Made by a program: the position numbers and the translations under genes | Assembly (NCBI GenBank): GCA_018812525.1 | Contig: JAHJDE010000081.1 | Location: forward strand, 1 to 61,997 | Direction: 5' to 3' | DNA from: Gammaproteobacteria bacterium | GTDB taxonomy: Bacteria > Pseudomonadota > Gammaproteobacteria > Chromatiales > Chromatiaceae | Length of the DNA stretch: 61,997 nucleotides | Shown: positions 51,853 to 60,550 of the stretch, piece after piece | Numbering within the stretch: the stretch's first letter is position 1 | Layout of the letters: every line of letters starts with the position of its first letter | Notes under the pieces: model-generated | What the model saw: the letters and a program-made list of their open reading frames with translations, nothing else | Databases searched by the model: none | What the model was told of the DNA's origin: nothing

Positions 51853-54800
51853 TCACGTTTGAGAGGAGGAATCCACTTCCAACGGGAAGTGCTCATTAAT
51901 CCAGTCCATCAGTCTCTGTGCGGCAGCGGGGCCGATCTCGTCACCTTTCAAGAAAGCATCACCGGTTCGTTTATCAACACTTCTGACAGTCAGACCAACA
52001 TTCTCGTTTTGGCTGAACAGCGGAACCTTACCGCTATATATATATTTTCCCGCCTTCGTGGCCAGACCCCGATCCAATAGATACCGGCAAAGGCTGCGTA
52101 GCGCCGCCTGCTGATCAACGGCGTTGACGGAAGGATTCAGGGTCGGGCGTTTAAGGGGTTCTTCCCACGAATGCCTGCTGCCATGCCGGTCCACATAGAA
52201 GTCATCAAACAGCAAGAGCCCCTGTTCGGCACAGGCAAGGGTGATCGTATGTTTTGATATTGGCAGGTGCAGATACTTCTTCGCTTCTCGAATATCCACC
52301 TGGGTCAAGGAATCGAGCGCGGTTTCAAGGACAACAGGCTCATCACCGGCTATTTCCTTATCGATTATCCCTTTCAGCCGCTCCACCAATATGCCCTTGT
52401 GCGTCTGTGCGAAATTGGCTAGCGCCTGGATGGCTGGAACACAAAGGTTGTCGTTATGATGCCCCTCGGCCATTTCGATCATCTTGTCGAAGCTCAGCCT
52501 GTCCTTTGCCTTCCCCAGCACGTGGAGTGCGCACTTGATTGCATCTTCGTCTTCTCCGTAGAGACAGGCACGGAAGCCCTGAAGGTAAGGGGGCCTGACC
52601 TGGTCCGATTCGATTTCATGCAGCGCGATTTCCGTTAATGCCCGTATGGCCGGGTAGGCGTTTTCATGATCGGAAAAGGCTATCCCGGCGATAAAGTCCG
52701 TGATTTTCCGGTCCGTTTTTCTTCCGGTCGCGGCGCGGTCACCTATCGACTCGATATAGGTATGCTGGATGATGTCGCTCGAACGGTACAGGGCATCGAC
52801 AAGGGTATTGGTGTCCATAAAATCATATGCAATGGCTATAACGAGCACTTTCTGCCGGATCTGCTCATCGTCGCAAGCCAAGCGCTCGGCAAACCATCTC
52901 TTTACCGAATCCGACTGAATCGCGGCAAAGGCCTCCATCGCCTCGAAGGGCAGTTTCAGTAGGTCATGGTCGTCTATGAAGGCCCTCAATGCTTCCTCGG
53001 CATCCGGCGAGGCGATTGCTGTCAACGCGACAAGAACGGGGGAATAGATACCAGGGTCATCGGTGGGTATCTTGGGCAATTGCTCCAAAAGCCAGGGGAC
53101 AAAGTCCCGATGCCGGGTCATTTCGGCCAGTTTGCATAAACGGTCATCCATTGGCGATGCATGCTGCCTGGCTCGCGCCAGGATCGCCTTTCTGATCTCG
53201 GGCGTGTTCTTCTCCCCGATGGCGGCCGTGGCCGCAAGCGGAATATCCCCTTCGCTCTCGTCATAATCGCCGAAAAAGAGGTCGATCAATATCTGGTCGG
53301 CATCTTCCGATGCCGCCCTCCCAAGCAGGGATACCGTTTCCACAAAACGGCGCTTGCTTGGATAACAACCAGCCCGGCAGACACGATGCCAGGTCACCCT
53401 GGGATCTTGTCCCGCTTCGGTGGGCAACTCCTTATCGGCAACCATATGGAAGAATTTCTCGCAAAGATAGCCGGGGGCCAGAATAGCCAATGCCTCACCG
53501 GCAGAGTCCTTCACATAAGGCCGGCCTTCAAGCCAGGTTTGCCAGAGTATATCCCGCAGGTCCTTTCCGAGTATCGGCGTACTGTCTTCCAGACCGGCCT
53601 CGACCAGAATCCAGGCCGCCTCTATGTAGAGAAGACCGGCAAGATCGGGAGGCTCGACGAGCGCACGGAGGAGCTGGCCATAATCATCCTTCCTTCGGCT
53701 CTTCCAATAGATGCCGGCCAGGAAGCGGAGAACCATGCGCCAATGGGGTTTATAGAGGTGCTGTCTGATGCCATCGAACGCCTGCCGGGCAAGGTGCTGG
53801 GCGATGAAGTATTCCTGAAAGGTCAGGTGAATGAAGTGGTAATCGCTGCCTTCCCACCAGCCATTCAATAGACGAGAGGGAAGGAAATGCTCTTTCAGCG
53901 AGGGCGGTTCATCCGGTTTGGCGCAGGCAGACCAATCATCTTGGTCAAACAGTTGCTTTGGCGCATCCGGGGCGTCCGTATAGAGATAATGACAGAAGCG
54001 AGCCAGGTAGTCGTACTCGGCCCCGCCGAACAGCGCCGGGTTCTTAGCCCTGAACCGGAGCTGTGAGCGAATCAATGCGACTATCTGGTCGTAGATCTCG
54101 CTCCGTTGCAACGGCAAAGGTTGGTCATTGTTTTGTCGGATATAACAGAGCAGCGTCAGCAGAAATGGATTGCGCGCCATACTCAGCAGGCGCGGGTTTT
54201 CCTGTATCTGCGTCAGTAGCTGTTTGCGGTTTTCCTGGGCACCTGGGTCATCGTTCTGCCGGAACCAGTTACCGACCAGGTCTTCGATCCCCTGTTTGTG
54301 CAGACTGACCACCTCATAGCGGATGTCCTCATCCAGCCCGCCGAAAAAGCCGGTCTGCCGGGAAGTCAGCACCCACGAAAATCCGTAGCTCAGTTGTCTG
54401 ATTTCATGGGTGAGCGATTCGACGGCCTCTTCCTGTGAGGCCAGCTCATCGAATCCATCGAGCAAGAACAGCACATGCTCTCTGCCGGGGCCTGAAAGCA
54501 TGGCCAACAGGTTCTCGATAACCTCAAACTGCTCTCCTGCCTCAACCACCCTCTCAGATCTTGTTTTCCAAATAGATGGCACAAACAGAGTGTACAAGGA
54601 GGTAGTGACATTGCCGCCGCGTTCGTTGAATAGCTTGGCGGCTGCATACTGAGTCAGCGACAGTGTTTCATCGGCAGCGCCGCGATTTTTTTTCTCCTGC
54701 CAATAGCGGCGTAATGAGATATAGAGGGGCAGAATCCACCGGGGAGAATTGCCACCGGCGATTTGTAGGGTAAGGTACCTCAGCAAACTGGTCTTGCCGC

Positions 54801-55206
54801 TGCCAGGGTCACCGAGAACGACAAGATTGCGATGTTGGGGGTTGTGAACCGCCTGCTCAATCGTCAGGCGTCTGGCCCTTTGCCGATCATGCCGCGTCTC
54901 CAGTTCCTCGGAGAGCGTCATTCCTCTGCTCAACCGGTTCGGATCGGCAAGCCCCCGCGAGGGGGCCACCGCAAGTTCCACGTACATATCCGCAATGGGG
55001 AAATTTTCCTTCGCGTCGAACAACGGCGGAAGGTGGGTGAATTCCCTTGAATCAAGAATGGTCCGAAACGGACTGAGCAGGGATTGCAGCGATAGCTCGC
55101 GGCCATTGAGGTGCAATGTCTTCCCCTCGGCCACATACCCTCCGATGGCGGAGAACCGTTCCTCGACAATGCCGAGCAGACGTTTTTGTTGCGCTGTCAC
55201 ATCCAT
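51853..55206 (-). CDS. NACHT-domain STAND NTPase with HEAT-like repeats
   Basis: A 1117-residue protein. An uncharacterised N-terminal ~110 residues precede the NACHT ATPase: Walker A GDPGSGKTS (132-140), Walker B LFLLDGFDEL (246-255), and VLTSRQTGFFGG sensor-like motif. FIHLTFQEYFIAQHL near 460 marks the winged-helix end. The rest (~500-1000) is alpha-solenoid (HEAT-like) and the last ~100 residues form another domain. Bacterial NACHT proteins of this layout (bNACHT/Avs-like) act in antiphage defence. No nuclease or other effector motif was seen at the N-terminus. Confidence 0.85.
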   Translation of the reverse strand: MDVTAQQKRLLGIVEERFSAIGGYVAEGKTLHLNGRELSLQSLLSPFRTILDSREFTHLPPLFDAKENFPIADMYVELAVAPSRGLADPNRLSRGMTLSEELETRHDRQRARRLTIEQAVHNPQHRNLVVLGDPGSGKTSLLRYLTLQIAGGNSPRWILPLYISLRRYWQEKKNRGAADETLSLTQYAAAKLFNERGGNVTTSLYTLFVPSIWKTRSERVVEAGEQFEVIENLLAMLSGPGREHVLFLLDGFDELASQEEAVESLTHEIRQLSYGFSWVLTSRQTGFFGGLDEDIRYEVVSLHKQGIEDLVGNWFRQNDDPGAQENRKQLLTQIQENPRLLSMARNPFLLTLLCYIRQNNDQPLPLQRSEIYDQIVALIRSQLRFRAKNPALFGGAEYDYLARFCHYLYTDAPDAPKQLFDQDDWSACAKPDEPPSLKEHFLPSRLLNGWWEGSDYHFIHLTFQEYFIAQHLARQAFDGIRQHLYKPHWRMVLRFLAGIYWKSRRKDDYGQLLRALVEPPDLAGLLYIEAAWILVEAGLEDSTPILGKDLRDILWQTWLEGRPYVKDSAGEALAILAPGYLCEKFFHMVADKELPTEAGQDPRVTWHRVCRAGCYPSKRRFVETVSLLGRAASEDADQILIDLFFGDYDESEGDIPLAATAAIGEKNTPEIRKAILARARQHASPMDDRLCKLAEMTRHRDFVPWLLEQLPKIPTDDPGIYSPVLVALTAIASPDAEEALRAFIDDHDLLKLPFEAMEAFAAIQSDSVKRWFAERLACDDEQIRQKVLVIAIAYDFMDTNTLVDALYRSSDIIQHTYIESIGDRAATGRKTDRKITDFIAGIAFSDHENAYPAIRALTEIALHEIESDQVRPPYLQGFRACLYGEDEDAIKCALHVLGKAKDRLSFDKMIEMAEGHHNDNLCVPAIQALANFAQTHKGILVERLKGIIDKEIAGDEPVVLETALDSLTQVDIREAKKYLHLPISKHTITLACAEQGLLLFDDFYVDRHGSRHSWEEPLKRPTLNPSVNAVDQQAALRSLCRYLLDRGLATKAGKYIYSGKVPLFSQNENVGLTVRSVDKRTGDAFLKGDEIGPAAAQRLMDWINEHFPLEVDSSSQT

Positions 55207-55355
55207 AAAGGTTGCTCAAATCAGGGGAGCTTCTTCATTCCCCCTGCCGTCAGAAAATACACTCCGATTCCCCCCGGTTCCCCTCAAGGCTCACCGAGAG
55301 CCTCCCCCCGCACTAAAAAGAGACTGGCCTCCCGTTCAACGACTGGAGAGCAGAC

Positions 55356-55928
55356 ATGTTCCACATCAAGTTTTCAGCGCCTCTGCCTTCACCACTGCAA
55401 ATGGTGACATCTCTTGAAGAGCTGAATGAAGTCCGCGCGTTGCGCGCCGCCGAGTATAAGGCAATCTATCCCTCGATCGATGTCTATGCCGATGACTATG
55501 ATGATACCGCGATCGTCTTTTATACGCGGGACAGCCAGGGGCAAGTAAACAGCACGGCCCGCCTGGCCATCGACGGCCCTCTGGGCCTGCCGGAAGATAG
55601 CTATTTCCCTCCCGAAGTCGCAGAGTTTCGTCGCCAGGGAAAACGCCTCGAAGAGCTGGGTCGCTTCGTCATTCGCAATGGCAGCCCGTCCCTCCTGAAG
55701 GCCTATTACAGCGCCTTCTACCGCACAGCGGTAACCCTCAAGGCGGATTTTGTCCTCATGGCGATGAAGCCCAAGGATGTCACGCTACACCAGCGATTGA
55801 TGGGGGCACGCCTGCTGTCGCCGGATATCGGTGCAAGCTACGGCGGCCCCTATTCACTGGCCTGTGTGGCCTGGGAGATCGCCCAAACCAAACCAGGCTT
55901 TTTCGATTGGGTGGGAGGTATCCAATGA
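55356..55928 (+). CDS. FeeM/LuxI-like N-acyltransferase (GNAT fold)
   Basis: A 190-residue protein, ATG preceded by GGAGAG. EELNEVRALRAAEYKAIYPSI, DDTAIVFYTRDSQGQVNSTARL and FPPEVAEFRRQGKRLEELGRFVI follow the pattern of acyl-homoserine-lactone synthases and FeeM-type N-acyl amino-acid synthases (charge-pair/strand arrangement, ELGRF(V)I core). It may acylate an amine with an acyl-ACP. Two LuxR-type genes follow, suggesting signal synthesis; alternatively it could N-acylate the amino lipid of the PKS/AOS pathway, since bacterial ceramide synthases are also of the GNAT fold. Coupled (ATGA) to the methyltransferase. Confidence 0.65.
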   Translation: MFHIKFSAPLPSPLQMVTSLEELNEVRALRAAEYKAIYPSIDVYADDYDDTAIVFYTRDSQGQVNSTARLAIDGPLGLPEDSYFPPEVAEFRRQGKRLEELGRFVIRNGSPSLLKAYYSAFYRTAVTLKADFVLMAMKPKDVTLHQRLMGARLLSPDIGASYGGPYSLACVAWEIAQTKPGFFDWVGGIQ

Positions 55929-56578
55929 GCAACGGCTATCTGCGAGAGGACTGGGATGATTACGCCATGGCCTTTCAGGGCATCATGCCCTCGATGATGT
56001 TGCAGCTCAATCAGGCCGTGGCGGACCGGATGGGGGGTGATGTCATCGATTTCGGTTGCGGTGCCGCAAAAATCGCCCCTTTCATATTGGAGAAAACGAG
56101 CGTACGGAGTTACACCGGGCTGGATTATGCCCCGGAGATGGTGACCCGCGCCCGCTGGATGCTGGCGCAATTTCCGGGGAAGCCCTGCGTGATCCTGGAG
56201 GGCAAGATTGAGGAGGCTAGGCTCGGGTGCCACGACTCGGCATTGTCCATCAATAGCTACTATGCCTGGGAGAATCCGCTAAGGGCGCTCTCCTGTATCT
56301 TCAGGGCGCTACGCGAAAATGGCACATTCGTATTGGCGACCCCGAACCCGCTGATCGACATGCCTGCCCTTCTGAAGGCCTCCGAAAGGGAGTTGATTGC
56401 CCATCCCTATTGGCAGAGGTTCCGGGAACAGAATCTGGCTTTCTGCGGGAATGGGACCGCCCGGTTTATCGAAATGGACGAGCTGATTGCGCAGGTGCGC
56501 AGCGTCGGCTTCCGTGTCGCCGAGGCCCATCAAAAACTATATATGGGAGGTTTGAACTTCCTGCATCTGGAAAAATAG
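55925..56578 (+). CDS. Class I SAM-dependent methyltransferase
   Basis: A 217-residue enzyme; ATG 55925 overlaps the acyltransferase stop and has GGGAGG 6-7 nt upstream. DVIDFGCGAAKIAPFIL is motif I (Gly-x-Gly part relaxed), YTGLDYAPEMVTRAR motif II and ALRENGTFVLATPNP motif III. It probably methylates the product of the adjacent acyltransferase, for example as an ester. Substrate not deduced. Confidence 0.75.
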   Translation: MSNGYLREDWDDYAMAFQGIMPSMMLQLNQAVADRMGGDVIDFGCGAAKIAPFILEKTSVRSYTGLDYAPEMVTRARWMLAQFPGKPCVILEGKIEEARLGCHDSALSINSYYAWENPLRALSCIFRALRENGTFVLATPNPLIDMPALLKASERELIAHPYWQRFREQNLAFCGNGTARFIEMDELIAQVRSVGFRVAEAHQKLYMGGLNFLHLEK

Positions 56579-56655
56579 GTGCCGAGGGGCCAGGGAGGCC
56601 CTCAACCCTTCTGACTTCGAACAGACCGTTAAACGGGGAATTTGGCGGCAAAGTC

Positions 56656-56699
56656 TTGAAATGCCATTGTTATTATGTGGGATAATGGGCACTAATCCC
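56656..56699 (+). promoter_or_regulatory. Putative promoter of the first LuxR-type gene
   Basis: TTGAAA (56656-56661) and GATAAT (56681-56686) with a 19-bp spacer form a loose sigma-70 promoter. A GGGAT...ATCCC dyad (56679-56699) spans the -10 and could be an operator. The gene starts 28 bp further on. Confidence 0.35.
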
Positions 56700-56727
56700 G
56701 TAAGGACCGAAATGGAGTGCAAATGCA

Positions 56728-57555
56728 ATGTCTCAGCCAAATTCCGATGTAGGGGAGTTTGCCGAAAGGCTTTTTCGTGCACAAAACTTTGATGAGGCCT
56801 TTCATGCCTTTGAACAACAGGTCTATCGGCTTGGCTTTGAAGGCGTGCTCTATACCTTCATTCCTCGCATCGTCCTGGAGACGCATTCACCAAAGAACCT
56901 GATCTACAAGGTCTCGGACACGTACTGCCCAGCCTATATGTCCCACTATACCGAGGCGCAATTTGGCCGGGACGATCCCATCGTAAAAACAATCGCTAAG
57001 GGTACATTGACCCCACTGGACTGGTGGGTTGAGGTAAAGAGCGGGCAAATGGACGAAGCCGGCAAGAATGTCATCGTAACTGCCAGGGAAGACTACAAAG
57101 TCGTCAATGGACTCACGCTGCCATTGATGTCGAGTGCGCGGGGCATCGCGGGAGCGAGCTTTATCAGCAGTGAAAACGACCGTCTGTTTGAAAAGCTGAA
57201 ATCGGACAGCCTTGATCGCCTAGAACTCTCGACACGCATGTTTCATGCGGCGGTGCAGTCCAATGCGCTCCATGCCGAACCCTTCATCCGGCCATTCATA
57301 AAGGAACTCAGTCAGAAAGAGAGGGCGGTACTGCGGGGCTTGGCCGAGGGGAAACCCATGAAACGGATAGCTGCCGAGTTGAACACCGATATCAAGTACC
57401 TGGACAAGGTCATTCGGCATGCCCGCGAGAAGTTCTCAGGGGTTGCTGTCGATGAGACCGCTAAGCTGAACAGGAATCAACTTATGTATTTCGCCGGGTT
57501 GATGAGTCTGCTCGACTGGCTGGATTCGCAGCCGGATCATACTACCCGCTACTGA
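56728..57555 (+). CDS. LuxR-family regulator, autoinducer-binding-like
   Basis: A 275-residue protein. The N-terminal ~170 residues (FDEAFHAFEQQVYRLGFEGV, YCPAYMSHYTEAQFGRDDPI, VVNGLTLPLMSSARGIAGAS) follow the autoinducer-binding domain pattern of LuxR (W/Y/D/P/G positions). The HTH (LSQKERAVLRGLAEGKPMKRIAAELN, KVIRHAREKF) is LuxR-type but has unusual spacing, and ~30 extra residues follow it. With the FeeM/LuxI-like gene upstream it forms a likely signal-response pair. Confidence 0.75.
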   Translation: MSQPNSDVGEFAERLFRAQNFDEAFHAFEQQVYRLGFEGVLYTFIPRIVLETHSPKNLIYKVSDTYCPAYMSHYTEAQFGRDDPIVKTIAKGTLTPLDWWVEVKSGQMDEAGKNVIVTAREDYKVVNGLTLPLMSSARGIAGASFISSENDRLFEKLKSDSLDRLELSTRMFHAAVQSNALHAEPFIRPFIKELSQKERAVLRGLAEGKPMKRIAAELNTDIKYLDKVIRHAREKFSGVAVDETAKLNRNQLMYFAGLMSLLDWLDSQPDHTTRY

Positions 57556-57607
57556 CCACGCCATCTTCCTTGCTCCACAAACAGCCGCCTTCGACACCTT
57601 GAAGTCA

Positions 57608-57694
57608 AGGTAGGAAAACCTACCTACCCCCCGGAAAAGCCCGCTCCTACAATTGAACCGCGCCACAGCACGGGGTTTTACAGGAATCTGCTGT
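57608..57694. promoter_or_regulatory. Two dyads upstream of the second LuxR-type gene
   Basis: A perfect AGGTAGG-AAAA-CCTACCT dyad (57608-57625) lies 89 bp before the start of the next gene, in the size class of lux-box-type sites. A second ACAGCA...TGCTGT pair (57665-57670 with 57689-57694) is nearer the start. The first could also end the upstream transcript but lacks a T-run. A G7 run forms the ribosome binding site region of the gene at 57714. Confidence 0.45.
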
Positions 57695-57713
57695 ACAAGG
57701 GGGGGTAATCAAG

Positions 57714-58792
57714 ATGGCCAATATTCACTCTGGGTCATTCGACCCATGGCGGGAAAGGCTGCCTTTTGATTTCATGAAGAAGGATTTGGAACATGCGAGG
57801 AGCGCGCCCACCATGCGCTACATCGAGAGGGAGCATATTGATGTTCTCGATAAACTCACCCTTAGCCTTTATAAGGCCGCATTATACCCCCCCATCGAGG
57901 GGTTAATGTGCTGGACCTTAAAGTCCCTCCTGTGCGTCGTTCCGTTTGATACGGCACTTGGCTCTCTGGAACTGGCAGGGGGAAATGGCTGCCGATTTGC
58001 GTATAACTACCCCACCGGCATCTTTTGCTGCGAGAGCCTGTCTGGCAGCGACTCATCGGAGGATCGCCGGTCTTCCCGGTGTATTGGTTGCGTCTGTTAC
58101 TCCCCCGAGGACAGTGCCCTATCACTGGAGTCGATCATAGAGGACTTGCCCAACATGCCGCATGTGCTGAGAACCCTGCATGCCGAAGCGGGTACCAATG
58201 ACACGGTGTCGATCGATTTCTATCGCAATTCGCTGCACCCCATTTTCTCACCCACCGAGCAACTGTTGGTGCAATTGGCGCTACCCCATCTCTTTCAGGC
58301 GCACCGGCTGCAATATGCAATCAAAAACACCCACCGGGGACATTTAACCCCCTTGGGTATGCCCGAAACGGCCATCTGTGATAAGCAGGGACACATCGTT
58401 TCGCACACCCCCCGTTTCCTTTCTGTCTTGCAGGAAGAATGGCCAGAAATCGCGGGGGGGGGGGGCTTCCCAGTGAGATGTGCAAGGAAATTCAGCAGCG
58501 CTTCAGTTGCGAGGGCAGTGGCAAGCGCCTCTCTTGGCAGATCAGTCCGCTTGGCAGCTATTACGACGTCACGCTGAAATATAGGGACCATCTGTCACTT
58601 CTCCCCACGCATCTGGCGGCAGTAGCAAAGCTCCTTGGAAACGGTCTCAGCTACAAGGAGATTGCGAGAATACGATCCGTTTCGCCCTCAACGGTGACAA
58701 ACCAGGCAAATGAGATTTACAAGCGCCTTCACATCAGAAATAAGGCAGAGCTTGCAAAGCTGATTTCCCAGGTTGAGTCAAATCGCCAATAA
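57714..58792 (+). pseudogene. LuxR-type regulator split by a 12-G tract (phase-OFF or broken)
   Basis: The N-terminal frame (57714-58577) has helical sensing segments (VLDKLTLSLYKAALYPP), a Cys-rich patch (CCESLSGSDSSED, RCIGCVC) and a PAS-like strand (ICDKQGHIVSHTPRF). At the G12 run it leaves the proper frame and ends after 41 aberrant codons. The true continuation (SEMCKEIQQRFSC, then LLGNGLSYKEIARIRSVSPS and YKRLHIRNKAELAKL, a LuxR HTH) lies in another frame that runs to 58792. With 10 or 13 G the two join into one ~360-residue regulator. As written, only a DNA-binding-less form would be made. Confidence 0.8.
58454..58465 (+). repeat. 12-nt G tract within the LuxR-type gene
   Basis: Twelve G after CGC. 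12 G keeps the N-terminal frame out of register with the HTH frame; 10 or 13 G restores it. It is the same length as the tract at 20840-20851 and again falls exactly at a frame break. Confidence 0.9.
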
Positions 58793-59135
58793 ATGCAGCT
58801 CGCATCGGTCGTGGATCGGGCACGTGCAACCTGACGCTGCAACGGGCAACGGGTGTATGCACTGGCAAAATCCGGTCGGCGAAGGTAGGCAGCACATGAT
58901 CATCCAGCCGCTTCCGTAATATCCCCCCTGTGCCGAGTCGCGCCGCTCAGCCAGCAGAACGTCAATCTCCAATTTCTGTCGGGGTGTCTTCGCACAAGGG
59001 GAAACTGAGATAGTTGGTTCTCAGTCTGCTTCCAATACTCCCGTCTGGATACCCGTGAGCTGATCGAGCAAGGGAAGAAAACCCAGGGCAAGGCGGCCAT
59101 TGAGATGCTGGTGGAGAACATCCGCATACCGGGAT
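58793..59135. other. Intergenic stretch with a possible gene relic
   Basis: No intact gene is seen. On the plus strand a short frame near 59045-59140 (LDTRELIEQGKKTQGKAAIE) looks coding and could be the end of an older gene, but I do not recognise it and it lacks a start. Downstream the TacT-like gene ends at 59136 on the other strand. Confidence 0.35.
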
Positions 59136-59648
59136 TCAATTCCCCAATTCGCTCCATTCCAGATCCCGCATGCGGACGATCATGGATCGCTTCGGGTCGC
59201 AGGGGAGGTCCTGGAATCCCCATCGCCGATAGAAGGCACGAACCCCGTCGTCCAAGGGGTGGGTGAGCACGCCGAAACTGCCCATGTGCCGCGAGGTGCG
59301 AAGTGCGGTCTTCAGGGCAAAATAAAGAAGCGAACGGGCATGACCCAGCCCCTGGTAGTCCTTGTCCACGGCGAGCTGCCCAAGCAGGGTGACCGGCACC
59401 GGGTCGGGTTGATTCCGCTGATCGGACTTGGTGAGATAACCCCTTTCGATCTGGGCCGCGCTTAAACTCAGGAAGCCGGCGACCCTGCCTGTCTCCACAT
59501 CGAGGATGACATTGGTCCGCGACACACCCGTTTGGTGGTTTTGCCAGGCGAAACGCTGGAACCACTGATTGAGGCTGGTACGCCCGCAATCGAAGCCGGT
59601 TCGGTCATCCCCCGCCGCCAAGGGGCGCGGTGGCGTCACTTCTGCCAT
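59136..59648 (-). CDS. GNAT acetyltransferase toxin (TacT-like)
   Basis: A 170-residue GNAT protein; start 59648 (MAEVTPPRPL) is chosen as it overlaps the antitoxin end and fits the family length (~160-170). FDCGRTSLNQWFQRFAWQN, VAGFLSLSAAQIERGYL, VTLLGQLAVDKDYQGLGHARSLL (acetyl-CoA P-loop Q-x-x-G-x-G/A) and FGVLTHPLDDGVRAFYRRWGFQ are typical of TacT/AtaT-type toxins that acetylate aminoacyl-tRNA. Paired with the DUF1778 gene upstream. Confidence 0.85.
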   Translation of the reverse strand: MAEVTPPRPLAAGDDRTGFDCGRTSLNQWFQRFAWQNHQTGVSRTNVILDVETGRVAGFLSLSAAQIERGYLTKSDQRNQPDPVPVTLLGQLAVDKDYQGLGHARSLLYFALKTALRTSRHMGSFGVLTHPLDDGVRAFYRRWGFQDLPCDPKRSMIVRMRDLEWSELGN

Positions 59649-59899
59649 GTGGGGCGTCTGTTCACCAGTTCTTTCAGTGCGGGGATTTCGACCGCCGGGG
59701 ATTCGGTCCAGGCCTCGAACCGCTCCCAATCCTCGGCCGGAATGGTGATGGCTCTACGCTCCATCACCGCCATTTCCGCCGCTTCCAGGGCCTTGCGCCG
59801 CACGAAGTCGCTGAGGCTGGCATGGGCCTGTTCAGCCGCCGCTACAAGCATCTCCCGCTCGAAGGCGTTGACACGGACACTGAGTATTGAAGAGGACAT
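59636..59899 (-). CDS. DUF1778 antitoxin (TacA-like)
   Basis: An 87-residue RHH antitoxin; start 59899 (MSSSILSVRVNAFEREML). LSVRVNAFEREMLVAAAEQA and SLSDFVRRKALEAAEMAV are the RHH signature of DUF1778, and AITIPAEDWERFEAWTES matches the toxin-neutralising tail. It overlaps the toxin gene by 13 nt and would repress the operon. Confidence 0.85.
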   Translation of the reverse strand: MSSSILSVRVNAFEREMLVAAAEQAHASLSDFVRRKALEAAEMAVMERRAITIPAEDWERFEAWTESPAVEIPALKELVNRRPTWQK

Positions 59900-60214
59900 G
59901 GTCACTACCTTGGCGTTGTCTTGTATGGCAATAGCATACAGCCAATGGGCGCCTTTGCCATATTCGATCCCCAAAGACCTGGATCAAGGACCGGCGCCTG
60001 TCTCAATCGCAGGGGATGATCACCCATCCCTGGGCGCTCCGCTCCCAGGCGCAAGCGCGCTTGGCAGCTCCGCTACCGCGTTCCCGACGCGGTTCCATCC
60101 TTGGCGTTACGGGAAGGCATCCTTGCCATCCCGTTCATTCGTACTCATTCGCATCCCTCACAGGTATTGGGAGGGTCCACCTGCGTCATGTCGTTGGTGT
60201 ATCCAAATTTCAAT
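59900..60214. other. Intergenic segment between two TA modules
   Basis: No gene is seen. It contains the TacAT promoter region (AT-rich near 59905-59960) and copy 2 of the ~100-bp dispersed repeat (60033-60134). The stretch just after the repeat leads into the 3' end of the HTH antitoxin gene on the minus strand. Confidence 0.5.
60033..60134 (+). repeat. ~100-bp dispersed repeat, copy 2
   Basis: Begins GGCGCTCCGCTCCCAGGCG, contains CTTGGCAGCTCCGCTACCGC and CCATCCTTGGCGTTACGGGA and ends CCTTGCCATCCCGTTC. It aligns along its length with copies 1 and 3, with scattered differences. Confidence 0.85.
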
Positions 60215-60550
60215 TCAAGCAGCAACCAGCACCGATACCGAACCTGTGGCGTGATTCGCCGCCTTGGGCCGAATGAGGATTTCCACGTCCTTGTCGAACA
60301 GGGTAAGAAAGTGCAGCAGGCGCTCGGAAGAGAAGCGGCTGAGCTTGAAATGGCGCAGTTCGGATACATGGGGCTGGGGAATGCCCAGGATGGCGGCGAT
60401 ATCGACCTGCTTCAGTCCGCGATCCTTGATGATGTCGTTCAGCCGCAGGGCGAGCTGGACACGAAGTTTCCGTTCTCCCGCATCCTCAAATCCTAAGTCC
60501 TGGAAGACATCGCCTGTCCCGGCTTCCACTACTTCACTTTTCATTGCCAT
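60215..60550 (-). CDS. XRE-family antitoxin (HigA-like)
   Basis: A 111-residue HTH protein. RVQLALRLNDIIKDRGLKQV, DIAAILGIPQPHVSELRHFK and LSRFSSERLLHFLTLFDKDV match the HTH_37/HigA-like antitoxins that accompany Gp49-type toxins. It follows the toxin gene with a 17-nt overlap, the reversed (toxin first) order usual for this group. Confidence 0.85.
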   Translation of the reverse strand: MAMKSEVVEAGTGDVFQDLGFEDAGERKLRVQLALRLNDIIKDRGLKQVDIAAILGIPQPHVSELRHFKLSRFSSERLLHFLTLFDKDVEILIRPKAANHATGSVSVLVAA

